From assembly GCF_001425055.1 (NCBI RefSeq), contig NZ_LMDK01000019.1, forward strand, positions 62,001-126,000: a stretch of 64,000 nucleotides of DNA, given 5' to 3'. Within the stretch, counting starts at the first letter, position 1; every line of letters starts with the position of its first letter. The translations under genes were made by a program, and so were the position numbers. Below the pieces are notes generated by a model. That model saw only the letters and a program-made list of their open reading frames with translations. It had not been told where the DNA came from and made no database searches. This document shows positions 37,101-48,518 of this stretch, one piece after another. Origin of the DNA: Pelomonas sp. Root1237 (GTDB lineage: Bacteria > Pseudomonadota > Gammaproteobacteria > Burkholderiales > Burkholderiaceae_C).

Positions 37101-37739
37101 GACAACCTCGGAGATCGCCTTGAAGCCCACCCAGGCGCCCGAGAAGCGCGACAGCGCCCAGCCATACAGGCCGAACTCCAGGTACTCGGCCACATTGGCC
37201 GGGTGCACCAGCGGCATGCTCCAGGCCTGCAGCGCCTGGTCGCTCTGGTGCGGCGTGCTGCTGGAGACGCAGCCATGGTCGTCACCGCAGACGACCAGCA
37301 CGCCGCCCTGCGTGCTCGTGCCGTAGACGTTGCCGTGCTTGAGCGCATCGCCCGAGCGGTCCACGCCCGGGCCCTTGCCGTACCACATCGCAAACACGCC
37401 ATCGACGGTGCGCTGCGCATCCAGCGCCACCCGCTGCACGCCCAGGCAGGCCGTCGCGGCCAAGTCTTCGTTGATGGCGGGCAGGAACTCGATGTGGGCC
37501 TTCTCGAGGAACTTCTTGGCCTTCCACAGCTGCTGGTCCACCATGCCCAGCGGCGAGCCGCGGTAGCCGGAGACGAAGCCGGCCGTCTTCAGCCCGGCGC
37601 GCTCGTCCTGGGCTTTCTGCGCGAGCAGCAGCCGCACCAGGGCCTGCGTGCCGGTCAGGAAGACGGCGCCGCTGTTGGCGGCGAGGTTGTCGCTGAGCTG
37701 GTAGGGGCGCAGGCTGGGCGTGACAGAGGTGTCGGACAT
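34194..37739 (-). CDS. Indolepyruvate ferredoxin oxidoreductase, fused subunits
   Basis: A 1181-residue fusion of the alpha and beta subunits of 2-keto-acid oxidoreductases that convert arylpyruvates to aryl-acetyl-CoA, with ferredoxin as acceptor. Visible features are the TPP motif GDGTYYHSG to LYNDAVAMTGGQP (about 495-535), a Cys-rich Fe-S cluster region (CEGCGDCG with further Cys to CPSFV, about 635-690), and the gamma-type domain with TGVGGTGVVTVG (about 730-740). A strong ribosome site (TTAGGAGATC) precedes the ATG. An Lrp-type regulator is divergent, as is usual for this gene in proteobacteria. Its expected role is aromatic and branched amino-acid catabolism. Confidence 0.93.
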   Translation of the reverse strand: MSDTSVTPSLRPYQLSDNLAANSGAVFLTGTQALVRLLLAQKAQDERAGLKTAGFVSGYRGSPLGMVDQQLWKAKKFLEKAHIEFLPAINEDLAATACLGVQRVALDAQRTVDGVFAMWYGKGPGVDRSGDALKHGNVYGTSTQGGVLVVCGDDHGCVSSSTPHQSDQALQAWSMPLVHPANVAEYLEFGLYGWALSRFSGAWVGFKAISEVVESGMTVDLDAVPLDFEHAVDYTAPTNLHIRSVDLPSLELESRLAHKIEAVKAFAKVNSIDKHIVTSPAATLGIVTVGKAHYDFMEVLRRLDLDPNALAAAGVRVYKVGLVFPLEPTRITEFCSNLTDVLVIEEKGPVVERQIKELLYHLPDFQRPRVVGKTDEHGCAVLSALGELRPSRIMGTVADWLARLNPALDRRHLVVDFLTPQLLSNAADAVRRQPYFCSGCPHNTSTKLPEGSRALAGIGCHFMASWMERGTSGLIQMGAEGVDWAAQSRFTKEKHVFQNLGDGTYYHSGYLAIRQAIAAKTNITYKILYNDAVAMTGGQPVDGQTSVPQIARQVEAEGVKRLVVVSDEIGKYDGHHGLFPTGTTFHDRSELDAVQRELREIEGVTVLIYDQTCAAEKRRRRKKKEFPDPPRRIFINEAVCEGCGDCGVASNCLSVVPVETDWGRKRAIEQSSCNKDFSCVNGFCPSFVSVHEPVLKKKAGGSYTAQDLARELAAIQPPAPWQWTGPFDLLVTGVGGTGVVTVGALVSMAAHLEGKQASVLDFMGFAQKGGAVLSFVRVAPTLDLLNQVRIDTQQADVLLACDMVVGASPDALGTVKAGRTVILANTHELPTAGFVRNPDASLQGDSLIAKMKFAVGEQGELDTIDAQDISQRLMGDTLPSNIIMLGACWQRGLIPVSEAALMRAIELNGVAAEANKTAFALGRLAIAAPDAIPRLAGDVNVVKLFNFDQLDGPDGLIERRAQFLTDYQDAAYAQRYRALVERVRAAESALGKGQRLTQAVARYYAKVLAIKDEYEVARLYTDGRFEKAMKDQFENWERLSFHLAPPLISRPGADGRAKKIEMGSWTFTAFKWLAKLKGLRGGVLDIFGKTEERRMERQLITDYEKLVDEILASLTANNLNTAVELARLPEKIRGYGHVKHANVIAVKKQWQALLDRFHGRTVEVAAQPVAMPVRVKGVAEL

Positions 37740-37754
37740 CGGATCTCCTAAGGC

Positions 37755-37768
37755 GGGAAATTCTTCCC
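37755..37768. promoter_or_regulatory. Possible Lrp operator between oxidoreductase and regulator genes
   Basis: A GGGAA/TTCCC inverted repeat lies 16 bases upstream of the oxidoreductase start. Two further half-site-like AAGAA/TTCTT tracts occur at 37779-37786 and 37824-37833. Clustered half-sites are typical of Lrp-family control, but the consensus for this protein is unknown. Confidence 0.3.
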
Positions 37769-37879
37769 TCCATACGCCGGAAGAACTTGCCTCAATGCCG
37801 GGTTGCGGCGGGCCGAATGAGATGATTCTTCTCCAAAGAGGCTATTTAACGAAACGCCCCCACGCCCGCGTTGCTGGCT

Positions 37880-37929
37880 GCCCCCCGAGGGGGCGCGTCA
37901 GTGGCTTCGGGCGGCCGGGCACCACTGAC
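37880..37929. repeat. Intergenic double palindrome before the Lrp gene
   Basis: A GCCCCCC/GGGGGC hairpin at about 37880-37894 is followed by perfect 8-bp arms at 37897-37904 and 37922-37929, ending directly at the Lrp start codon. Its C/G-run hairpin resembles those in the dispersed repeats at 3257, 15287 and 25229, but the rest differs, so kinship is uncertain. Confidence 0.5.
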
Positions 37930-38400
37930 ATGGAAACAAACGAGTTCGACCGGGCCAGCCTGCAGATCCTTGAGGCGTTGCAGCTTGACGCGCGCCTGTC
38001 GACTCAGGCCCTGGCCGAGAAGGTGGGCCTGTCGGCCACGCCGGTGTGGCGGCGCGTCAAGGAGATGGAGGAGCGCGGCGTCATCCGCGGCCAGGTCGTG
38101 CTGGTGGACCGCGAGAAGATCGGCCTGTCCATCCTCGTGCTGGCCAATGTCAGCCTGGTGCGGCACAGCGAAGGCGCGGTGGAGCAGTTCGAACGCCTGG
38201 TGGGCACGCGACGCGAGATCATCGAATGCCATGCCATCACCGGCGAGGCCGACTACGTCATCAAGGTTGTTGCGGCCGACATGAAGGCCTATGACCTCTT
38301 CCTGCAGCAGCACATCTTCAAGCTGCCGGGCGTGAGCAGCGTACGCAGCAACGTCGTGCTGCGCGAGGTCAAGTACGAGACGGCCCTGCCGGTGGGCTGA
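37930..38400 (+). CDS. Lrp/AsnC family regulator of the oxidoreductase gene
   Basis: A 156-residue regulator with an N-terminal helix-turn-helix (DRASLQILEALQLDARLSTQALAEKV, recognition LSATPVWRRVKEMEE) and a RAM domain (about 70-150, CHAITGEADYVIKVV). The ATG at 37930 is chosen; upstream in-frame sequence is the intergenic palindrome. It is divergent from the indolepyruvate oxidoreductase and probably activates it in response to an amino acid or keto acid. The start abuts a perfect inverted repeat. The 126 bases after its stop hold no supported gene. Confidence 0.92.
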   Translation: METNEFDRASLQILEALQLDARLSTQALAEKVGLSATPVWRRVKEMEERGVIRGQVVLVDREKIGLSILVLANVSLVRHSEGAVEQFERLVGTRREIIECHAITGEADYVIKVVAADMKAYDLFLQQHIFKLPGVSSVRSNVVLREVKYETALPVG

Positions 38401-38526
38401 CCGCCCCGCAACAGGCTGGGCGTGATCGATTGCAGCCATAGACGCTCTTCGCCCTGCTTTGCGAATCCGTCTCGACGGCACGCACTCTGGCGGCGCTGGC
38501 CCAGTCCGATGCGGCGATGCAGCGCG

Positions 38527-41796
<3,270 letters not shown>

Positions 41797-41802
41797 GGTG
41801 GT

Positions 41803-42783
41803 TTACTTGACTATCGTCATCGAGCGCGGATCCAGCGCGCGCAGCGGCTCGACGCGCATCAGCTCGAGATAGTCCGGCACGGCCTTGTTCTCCACCAGGC
41901 CTTCGCGCACCGCCCAGCGCGACTCGGCCTCCAGTGTCGACAGCAGGTTCTGGTCGAGGCCGAGGTGGAACTCATAACCGTCAAGCTGGGCGGCAGCATT
42001 GCGGGCGCCGACCTTCCAGCGTGCCCCGAGCAGCTCGTGGGCGCGGCCCGGTTGGTTGTTGAGCAGGGCCACGCCGCGTTGTGCCGCCTTGAGCATGCGC
42101 AGCAGCGTGGCCTGGCTGAGCCCGGGCTGGGCAACGAGGTTGACCATGACGGTGTAGGGCCGCAGTGTCGACAACTGCACGCCCTTGGGGCCGAGCTGCT
42201 GCAGCGCCTGGGGGCCCGCGGGGCGGTAGAGGCCGGCCGCGTCCACCTCGCCGCGCAGCAGCGGCTCGGCGCCGCGATCGGGGTCGATGAAAACGAGGTT
42301 GACCGAGTCGCGCGGCACGCCATTGACGAGCAGGAAGACGTTGGTGAAGTAGTGGGCGCTCGTGCCGCGCACGACGCCGATGCGCTTGCCGGCGAGATCG
42401 GCGGGCGTGCGGATGCCGCGGTCGGTGCGCGCCACCAGTGCCGTGTCGCGGGGCGTTGTGCCGAAGGTGGCGACGATCTCAAAGCGGTGGCCGGCATGCA
42501 GGGCGAACACCATGGGCGTGTCGGCCACCGTCGCGATCTGGGCCTCGCCGTCGGTGAGGTGTTTGAGGCAGCGCCGGCCGTTGATGCAGCCGATGACCTG
42601 CACGTCCAGGCCCTCGGCCGCGAAGAAGCCCTCCTGCGCGGCCAGCTGCAGCGGCGCGAACAGGGTCGAGTCGCCAATGGCGATGACCAGGGGAGCCGCC
42701 GGAACCGCGAACGTGGTCGCAGCGAGCAACAGGCCGGCGAGCCAGCGGCGCAGTGTGGATGGGGCACAGGAAGTCAGGGACAT
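41803..42783 (-). CDS. NMT1/SsuA-like periplasmic substrate-binding protein
   Basis: A 326-residue protein with a signal segment to about residue 30 (LLLAATTFAVPAAP) and a type II binding-protein fold. Segments LVIAIGDSTLFAPLQLAAQEGFF, ADTPMVFALHAGHRFEIV and LAGKRIGVVRGTSAHYF are typical of the NMT1/THI5/SsuA group that binds thiamine precursors, sulfonates or similar ligands. No permease or ATPase is encoded nearby. It lies between a diguanylate cyclase regulator and a membrane hybrid kinase, six bases from the latter. A role as the periplasmic sensor for that kinase is inferred. Confidence 0.88.
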   Translation of the reverse strand: MSLTSCAPSTLRRWLAGLLLAATTFAVPAAPLVIAIGDSTLFAPLQLAAQEGFFAAEGLDVQVIGCINGRRCLKHLTDGEAQIATVADTPMVFALHAGHRFEIVATFGTTPRDTALVARTDRGIRTPADLAGKRIGVVRGTSAHYFTNVFLLVNGVPRDSVNLVFIDPDRGAEPLLRGEVDAAGLYRPAGPQALQQLGPKGVQLSTLRPYTVMVNLVAQPGLSQATLLRMLKAAQRGVALLNNQPGRAHELLGARWKVGARNAAAQLDGYEFHLGLDQNLLSTLEAESRWAVREGLVENKAVPDYLELMRVEPLRALDPRSMTIVK

Positions 42784-42834
42784 GTCGGGTCCTGGTCTGG
42801 CGCAGTGTGTGGGCCGCCGAGCCGCGGCTGGCGC

Positions 42835-43806
42835 TCAAGCGTGGGCATGGGCCTCGCTGGCTTCGCCGATGCGACCGCGGCCGGCCGCCTTTGCGGCATA
42901 GAGGCCGCGGTCGGCCGCTTCGACGAGGGACTCGCCACGTGTCAGCACGACGCTGGCGTCCAGATCCGGCCGGGCTGCGGCCCAGCCGACCGAGACACTG
43001 ACGAGGCAGCTCGGTGTCGCATCGGCATGCGCCAGCGCCAGGTCGGCCACGGCGTTGACGATGCGCTGGGCCATGGCACGCGCGCCGGCCGCGTCGGTCT
43101 GCGGCAGCAGCACGGCGAACTCCTCGCCGCCGTAGCGCGCGGCCAGGTCGGCGGGGCGGCGGATGCAGCCGCGGATGGCGGCGGCGATCTCGCGCAGGCA
43201 GGCGTCGCCGGCCACATGGCCGTAGCGGTCGTTGTAGCGCTTGAAGTGGTCGACGTCGATCAACAGCAGGGCCAGGCTCTCGTGGCCGCGGCGGGCGCGC
43301 TCGCATTCCAGGCGCAGGTCCTGGTCGAAACGGCGGCGGTTGGCCAGGCCGGTCAGGCCGTCGGTCAGGGCCGAGGCGCGCAGCGCGTCGCCCAGGGCCT
43401 TCAAGCGCAGCTGGGTGCGGGCGCGCGCGACGACGACCTCGGCCACCGGCGGCTTGCGGATGAAGTCGGAGGCGCCAGCCGCGAAACCAGCCACCTCGAC
43501 GGCGACCTCGGTGTGGCCGGTGATGATGATGACGGGCACATCGGCCAGCCGCGGGTCGGCACGCAGCGCGGCACAGACCTCGAAGCCCGAGAGGCCGGGC
43601 ATCTCGGCGTCGACGAGGACGAGGTCGGGCGGGCTCTCACGCGCCAGGCGCAGCCCGTCCTCGCCGGACAGCGCGAAGCGCAGTTCGCCCAGGCCGCTGA
43701 GCATGCGCGCCAGCACCTGCACGCTGGCGGCGTCGTCGTCGACCAGCAGCAGGCTGTGGCGCGTGTCCAGCTGGGTGGGCCAGCTGTCGGGAGCGGGCAG
43801 CATCAT
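42835..43806 (-). CDS. Response regulator with active GGDEF domain
   Basis: A 323-residue REC-GGDEF protein of the PleD/WspR kind. The receiver has Asp66 (VDAEMPGLSG) and Lys118-Pro. The cyclase domain keeps the metal site (LIDVDHFKRYND, 182-193), the active motif GGEEF (226-230) and an inhibitory RxxD site (R217-D220), so it should make c-di-GMP with product feedback. The ATG at 43806 is chosen because it overlaps the upstream stop (ATGA), giving translational coupling with the degenerate paralogue. Longer starts lie inside that gene. Confidence 0.92.
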   Translation of the reverse strand: MMLPAPDSWPTQLDTRHSLLLVDDDAASVQVLARMLSGLGELRFALSGEDGLRLARESPPDLVLVDAEMPGLSGFEVCAALRADPRLADVPVIIITGHTEVAVEVAGFAAGASDFIRKPPVAEVVVARARTQLRLKALGDALRASALTDGLTGLANRRRFDQDLRLECERARRGHESLALLLIDVDHFKRYNDRYGHVAGDACLREIAAAIRGCIRRPADLAARYGGEEFAVLLPQTDAAGARAMAQRIVNAVADLALAHADATPSCLVSVSVGWAAARPDLDASVVLTRGESLVEAADRGLYAAKAAGRGRIGEASEAHAHA

Positions 43807-44786
43807 GTGGCGAGCGGCGGCTCGTGGCCGTCGGCAGTCGCAGCGCACACGCAGACCCGGCCCGGACCGGCCTCGAGCGCCGCGGCCAGCGCGGCGGCGG
43901 CGGCCACGCTCGGGTCGCCATCGCTGGCCAGCAGCCCGATGCCGATGGCCAGGGTCAGTTCGGCCTCACCGGCCAGTGCTTGCTGCAGGCGTGCGGCCAG
44001 GGCCGCGGCACCGGCAGCCGTGGTGTCGGGCAGCAGCAGCGCAAAGACTTCGTCGCCGTGGCGCGCGACCAGGTCGCCGGGCCGCTGCAGCGCCTGCTGG
44101 GCCAGGCCGGCGACATGACGCAGCGCGTTGTCGGCGGCGCCTTGGCCATGGCGCTTGCGGTAGGCCGCCAGGCCTTCGAGGCCGGCCAGCAGCAGGGCCA
44201 GCGGCTGTCCGCTGCGGCGGGCGCGGCGGCATTCCAGGTCCAGCTCGTCGTCGAACTGGGCGCGTTCGGCCAGGCCGGTCAGCGCATCGCGGCGGGCCAG
44301 GCGCAGCAGGCGCTGGGCGGTGCGATGCAGGCGCAATTGCATGGCGACGCGGGCGCGCAGGGCCGGGCCGGCGACGGGCTTGGCGACGAAGTCGGCCGCG
44401 CCGAGCTCGAACACGGCAGCCTCGACGCTGGCGCCGGTGTGCTGGGTGACGAAGATGACGGGCACCTCGGCCAGCAGCCGGTCGGCCTTGAGCTGGCGGC
44501 AGACCTCGAAGCCGTCGATGCCGGGCATCTCGGCGTCCAGCAGCACCAGCTCGGGCTGCCAGCTCCGCGCGATGGCCAGGGCCTGGGCGCCGTCGGTGGC
44601 GAAGCGCAGCTGGCTGTAGCCCGACAGCAGCCGGCCGAGCATCTGGATCATGCCGGGGTCGTCATCGACGAGCAGCACGCGGGCATCCGCCAGGGCCGGC
44701 AACAGGCTGTCGAGCCGGCTGGCCAGCGGGCTGGGCGCGGCGGGGTGGAGAGGGCTGGGGAGGGTCAAAGGCATGGCGCGGCCCAT
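43803..44786 (-). CDS. Response regulator with degenerate GGDEF domain
   Basis: A 327-residue REC-GGDEF-like protein. The receiver is intact (Asp84 in LDAEMPGIDG, Lys136-Pro). In the output domain the motif GGEEF is replaced by GDEVF (244-248), and the metal-binding segment LIDVDHFKRYND reads LAGLEGLAAYRKR, so cyclase activity is almost certainly lost. The inhibitory-site motif R235-P-G-D238 is kept at the correct spacing. This pattern suggests a c-di-GMP receptor or a partner that modulates the active enzyme encoded by the next, overlapping gene. It is probably a paralogue of that gene by duplication. A second possible ATG lies at 44774. Confidence 0.88.
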   Translation of the reverse strand: MGRAMPLTLPSPLHPAAPSPLASRLDSLLPALADARVLLVDDDPGMIQMLGRLLSGYSQLRFATDGAQALAIARSWQPELVLLDAEMPGIDGFEVCRQLKADRLLAEVPVIFVTQHTGASVEAAVFELGAADFVAKPVAGPALRARVAMQLRLHRTAQRLLRLARRDALTGLAERAQFDDELDLECRRARRSGQPLALLLAGLEGLAAYRKRHGQGAADNALRHVAGLAQQALQRPGDLVARHGDEVFALLLPDTTAAGAAALAARLQQALAGEAELTLAIGIGLLASDGDPSVAAAAALAAALEAGPGRVCVCAATADGHEPPLAT

Positions 44787-44811
44787 TTTGGGGCCGCGCA
44801 GCGAGGCTGAG

Positions 44812-46764
44812 TCAATCCGGGTTGTCTGTGGGCTGGCTGGCCGCCAGCAATATCTCGAAACGGCAGCCGCGGCCGGGCTGGCTGCGCACCTCCAGCCGCC
44901 CGCCCATGGCCTGCACCAGGTCGCGCGTCAGCGTCAGGCCCAGGCCCGTGCCAGGGATGGCGCCGCCGTCACGGCCGAGGCGGTTGTAGGGTTCGTAGAG
45001 GTGGGCGAGCTGGTCTTCGCTGAGGCCGCAGCCGCGGTCCTGCACGGCCAGCACGACCTCGGGGCCGCGGGCTTCGATCTCGACCGCGATGCAGATGCCG
45101 TCGCCGGCGTACTTGATGGCGTTGGACAGCAGGTTGTCCAGGCATTGGCGCAGGCGGCGGGCGTCGGCGCGCACGCGCACGGGCGGTGCCGGTGGCGGCG
45201 CGCTCAGCAGCATGCCGACGGCGGCGGCCTGGGCGGCGGCCGGTTCGCAGGCCTGCCCGGCCAGGGTGTGCAGCTCGACATCCTGCAATTCGACATGGAA
45301 CTGCCCCGACTCCATGCGCGCGACGTCGCTGACGTCGCCGAGCAGCCCCGACAGCTGGCCGACGGCGTCGAGGATGTGGGCGAGCTTGTCGGCCTGGCTG
45401 GCGCTCAGGCGTTCGGCCTGCATCAGCTGGGCGAAACCCTTGATGACGTTGACCGGGTTGCCGATCTCATGGGCGATGTAGGAGAGCATGGACGCGGTGG
45501 CGCGGCGCGTGGCGGCGGCCTCGGTCTGGCGGCGCGCCAGGGCCTGCTCGCGGTCGCGCTCGCGGGTGTCGCGCAGCACGTGCACGGTCAGCGCGTCGGC
45601 GCCTTCGCCTTCGGTCGAGGTGCTGACCTCGACTGGTACGCGCTGGCCGCTGGCGCGCTGCACGCAGTGGCGGCCCAGAGCGTCGATGATGAGCAGCTCA
45701 TCCAGGCGCAGGCTGAGCGGCTGTGCTCTCACGTTGAGCAGGGCGCAGGCGGCGGCATTGGCCATGACGACGCCGCCGGCCGCGTCGACGACGAGGATGG
45801 CGTCCTTGCAGGCCTGGACGATGGCGGCGACCCGACCGTCGCTGATCTGGCGGTGGTCGTGGTCGACCTGGCGGCGCTCCAGCGAGCGCTTGCGCTCAAC
45901 CAGGCGGCGCACGCGGGCGCAAAGCACCGGTGCGCTGAAGGGCTTGCGCACGAAGTCGTCGCCGCCCAGAGCCAGCGCGCGGGCCTCGTGGCCGAGGGTG
46001 TGGGACTGGGTCAGGAACATGATGGGCACCTGGCCCAGCGCGGCGTCGGCGCGCAGCCGCTTGCACAGGTGAAAGCCGTCGCTGTCGGGCAGGTCGATGT
46101 CCAGCAGGATGAGGTCGGGCTTGAGCTCGCCGACGAGGCTGAGGGCCTGGGCGCTGTTCAGCGCGAAATGGCATTCGCCGACGTCGGCCAGCAGGCTGCG
46201 CACGAGCTGGATGCTGGTGGCGTCGTCGTCGACGATGAGGATGCGCGTGCGGCTCTGGGAGGTGGCCTCGGGCTTGTCTGTGCGCTCGGCGGCGGCGCGC
46301 AGCTGGGTGCGCAGGCGCGCCAGCACCTGCACGTCGTCGAAGGGCTTGCGCAGGAAGTCGTTGGCGCCGAGGCTGAGGGCACGAGCCTCGATGCCGGGAT
46401 CGACATGCGAGGTCGCGAAGATGATGGGCAGCTCGGCCAGGCCGCGCGTGGCGCGCAGGCGGCGGCAGACCTCAAAGCCGTCCATGCCAGGCAGCTCGAC
46501 ATCGAGCAGGACCAGGTCGGGGCGATGCAGCTCGGCCAGGCGCAGCGCATCCTCGCCATTGGTGGCGAAGCTGATCTGCGCGAAGCCCTTGAGCAGCTGG
46601 CCCAGGTACTCGATGGCGGCCACGTCGTCGTCGACGACGAGCAGATGGATGAGGCAGGCGCGCTCGGACGGTGTGCGGGCCACGGCCGCGGCCGCGGGCC
46701 GGGTCACGCGGGGCTGGGCGGGCGGGGGGGCGGGCCTGGGGCTCGTCGCGAGGGCGTTCATCAT
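44812..46764 (-). CDS. Double-receiver sensor histidine kinase (REC-REC-PAS-HisKA-HATPase)
   Basis: A 650-residue cytoplasmic protein with two N-terminal receivers, Asp88 (LLDVELPGMDG) and Asp222 (LLDIDLPDSDG). A PAS-like domain (310-400) and HisKA follow, with His432 in an AHEIGNPVN motif instead of the usual SHELRTP, then an HATPase (DRGCGL, GTGLGLTL). The ATG at 46764 follows AGGGAGAG closely; an upstream in-frame start would overlap the previous gene. Receivers ahead of a kinase suggest it integrates phosphorylation from other kinases. Its ATPase domain could serve the neighbouring HisKA-REC protein that lacks one. Confidence 0.9.
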   Translation of the reverse strand: MMNALATSPRPAPPPAQPRVTRPAAAAVARTPSERACLIHLLVVDDDVAAIEYLGQLLKGFAQISFATNGEDALRLAELHRPDLVLLDVELPGMDGFEVCRRLRATRGLAELPIIFATSHVDPGIEARALSLGANDFLRKPFDDVQVLARLRTQLRAAAERTDKPEATSQSRTRILIVDDDATSIQLVRSLLADVGECHFALNSAQALSLVGELKPDLILLDIDLPDSDGFHLCKRLRADAALGQVPIMFLTQSHTLGHEARALALGGDDFVRKPFSAPVLCARVRRLVERKRSLERRQVDHDHRQISDGRVAAIVQACKDAILVVDAAGGVVMANAAACALLNVRAQPLSLRLDELLIIDALGRHCVQRASGQRVPVEVSTSTEGEGADALTVHVLRDTRERDREQALARRQTEAAATRRATASMLSYIAHEIGNPVNVIKGFAQLMQAERLSASQADKLAHILDAVGQLSGLLGDVSDVARMESGQFHVELQDVELHTLAGQACEPAAAQAAAVGMLLSAPPPAPPVRVRADARRLRQCLDNLLSNAIKYAGDGICIAVEIEARGPEVVLAVQDRGCGLSEDQLAHLYEPYNRLGRDGGAIPGTGLGLTLTRDLVQAMGGRLEVRSQPGRGCRFEILLAASQPTDNPD

Positions 46765-46789
46765 GTTCTCTCCCTGAGAAGCAATCGAA

Positions 46790-48376
46790 TCAGCGGCCGC
46801 CGTGCTCGGCAAGCGCATCGGCCAGGCGGCCGGCGAGCTCGAGGATGTCCAGCGGCTTGGTCCAGTAGTCGTCGAAGCCGGCCTGCATGGCCCGCTCGAT
46901 CTGGCCCGGCGTCGCGTCAGCGGACAGCGCGATGCACAGCGTGCCGGCCAGGGCGGCGTCTGCGCGCAGCTCCCGGACGACGTCCAGGCCCGACAGGCCA
47001 GGCAGGTTGATGTCGGTCAACACGACCTCGGGCTTCTGGGTCTTGGCCAGGGCCAGACCGGCGCGGCCGTCGCCAGCGTGCAGCACGCGCCAGTCGGGGC
47101 GGTCGCGCAGGGCTTCCTGCACGAGCAGGGTGTTGAGCGGCTCGTCTTCGATGTAGAGCAGGGTGAAGGCATCCTCGGCCCCGGAGCCCGCATCGAAGCG
47201 GCTGGGGCGGCCGGGCTCGGCGCGGTCGACGTCGAGCAGGCCGTCGACCAGCTGGTGCAGGCGCTTGGCGGAGTCCAGCACCCATTCGATGCGCTCCTGC
47301 TGGCGCGGCGTCAGGGGCTCTTCATGGTTGAGCAGCAGCAACTGGCTGAAGCCGATGACGGCATTCAGCGGCGTGCGCAGCTCATGGCTGGCGCGGGACA
47401 GGAAAGCGCTCTTGGCGGCGCTGGCCTGTTCGGCGGCGAGCTTGTCGCGGCGCAGGTTCTCGATCTCGATGTGCTCGTCGACGTCGGCGATGAAGCCATG
47501 CCAGAGCACGCTGCCGTCGGCCTGCAGCGAGGGGCTGGCGCGGCCGGAGCGCCAGGCCGGCCGCTCGGCGCCGGGCAGGCAGACGCGGAACAGCCGCTGC
47601 CAGGCCTGCTGGCCGGCCTTGGCCTCGCGCATGCCTAGCAACAGCCCGGGCAGGTCCTCAGGGTGCACGCGCTCGGCGAAGACGCGCAGGCCCTCAGGCT
47701 GCAGCGGCGCCATGGGGCCGAAGATGTGCTCGGCCTGGCCGCTGATGAAGCCGAGTTCGCCACCGCCGCCGGGCGCGCTGCGGTACTGGAACAGCATGCC
47801 GGGCGTCTCGCTGCTGAGGCGGCCGAGCAGCTCGGCCTGGGCCTGCAGATGGGTGCGGCTGGCGAGCAGGTCGACATGCTCGCGGCGGTGGGCGAACCAG
47901 GCGCCGACCGCGTTGGCAATGTCGGCCAGCAGCGTGGCCTGCACGGCGTCCAGGCGGCGCGGCACGGTGTCGCCCACGCACAGGGCCCCCAGCGTCAGGT
48001 TGCCCAGGCGGATGGGCAGGCCGGCGTAGGCGCGCAGGCGGGTTGCACCGATCACCCAGGGGCTGGTGGCGAAGCGGGGATCGGTCGTGGCGTCGGGCAC
48101 CTCGAACAGCGTCTCGCCGAGGATGGTGTGGGCGCAGAAGGAGGCCTCGCGCTCGCAGTCGACCACCTCGGTGCCGTAGCGGGCCTTGAACCACATGCGG
48201 CGCTCGCCGACGAGGCTGATCAGCGCGATGGGATAACCGAGCAGATGAGCGGCGCAGCGCACCAGGCCGTCGAGCACGGCGTCGGGCTCGGGCTGGGTGG
48301 GCGGCTGGCTCAGGCCCAGCTCGGCCAGGCACTGCAGGCGCTCGGCCTCGTCGGCGGGGAGTTCATGCGCCCGCAT
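46790..48376 (-). CDS. GAF-PAS-HisKA-REC protein lacking a kinase ATPase domain
   Basis: A 528-residue protein: GAF domain (about 25-165), PAS-like segment (about 190-305), HisKA (320-388) with His331 (SRASHELRTPLNAVIG), then directly a receiver (404-525) with Asp455 (LTDINLPGLSG) and Lys503-Pro. Only about 15 residues separate HisKA from the receiver, where a 150-residue HATPase domain is expected, and the frame is unbroken. It therefore cannot phosphorylate itself unless another kinase supplies the ATPase. The next gene downstream, 25 bases away, encodes a kinase with an intact HATPase. The GAF domain would sense a small molecule or redox state. Confidence 0.88.
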   Translation of the reverse strand: MRAHELPADEAERLQCLAELGLSQPPTQPEPDAVLDGLVRCAAHLLGYPIALISLVGERRMWFKARYGTEVVDCEREASFCAHTILGETLFEVPDATTDPRFATSPWVIGATRLRAYAGLPIRLGNLTLGALCVGDTVPRRLDAVQATLLADIANAVGAWFAHRREHVDLLASRTHLQAQAELLGRLSSETPGMLFQYRSAPGGGGELGFISGQAEHIFGPMAPLQPEGLRVFAERVHPEDLPGLLLGMREAKAGQQAWQRLFRVCLPGAERPAWRSGRASPSLQADGSVLWHGFIADVDEHIEIENLRRDKLAAEQASAAKSAFLSRASHELRTPLNAVIGFSQLLLLNHEEPLTPRQQERIEWVLDSAKRLHQLVDGLLDVDRAEPGRPSRFDAGSGAEDAFTLLYIEDEPLNTLLVQEALRDRPDWRVLHAGDGRAGLALAKTQKPEVVLTDINLPGLSGLDVVRELRADAALAGTLCIALSADATPGQIERAMQAGFDDYWTKPLDILELAGRLADALAEHGGR

Positions 48377-48518
48377 GGAGGGCCTCTGAGCTTTGGGGGA
48401 CGGGCATCTGGGACTTTCGCCGACCGAGGGCCGGTGACTGTCAATCTAGGCGCCCCCACCCGGCGGCGCTGCCGGGAGTTCTTGATGCCGGTTGCCGGGG
48501 CGCTCAGGTCCGCGCCGC

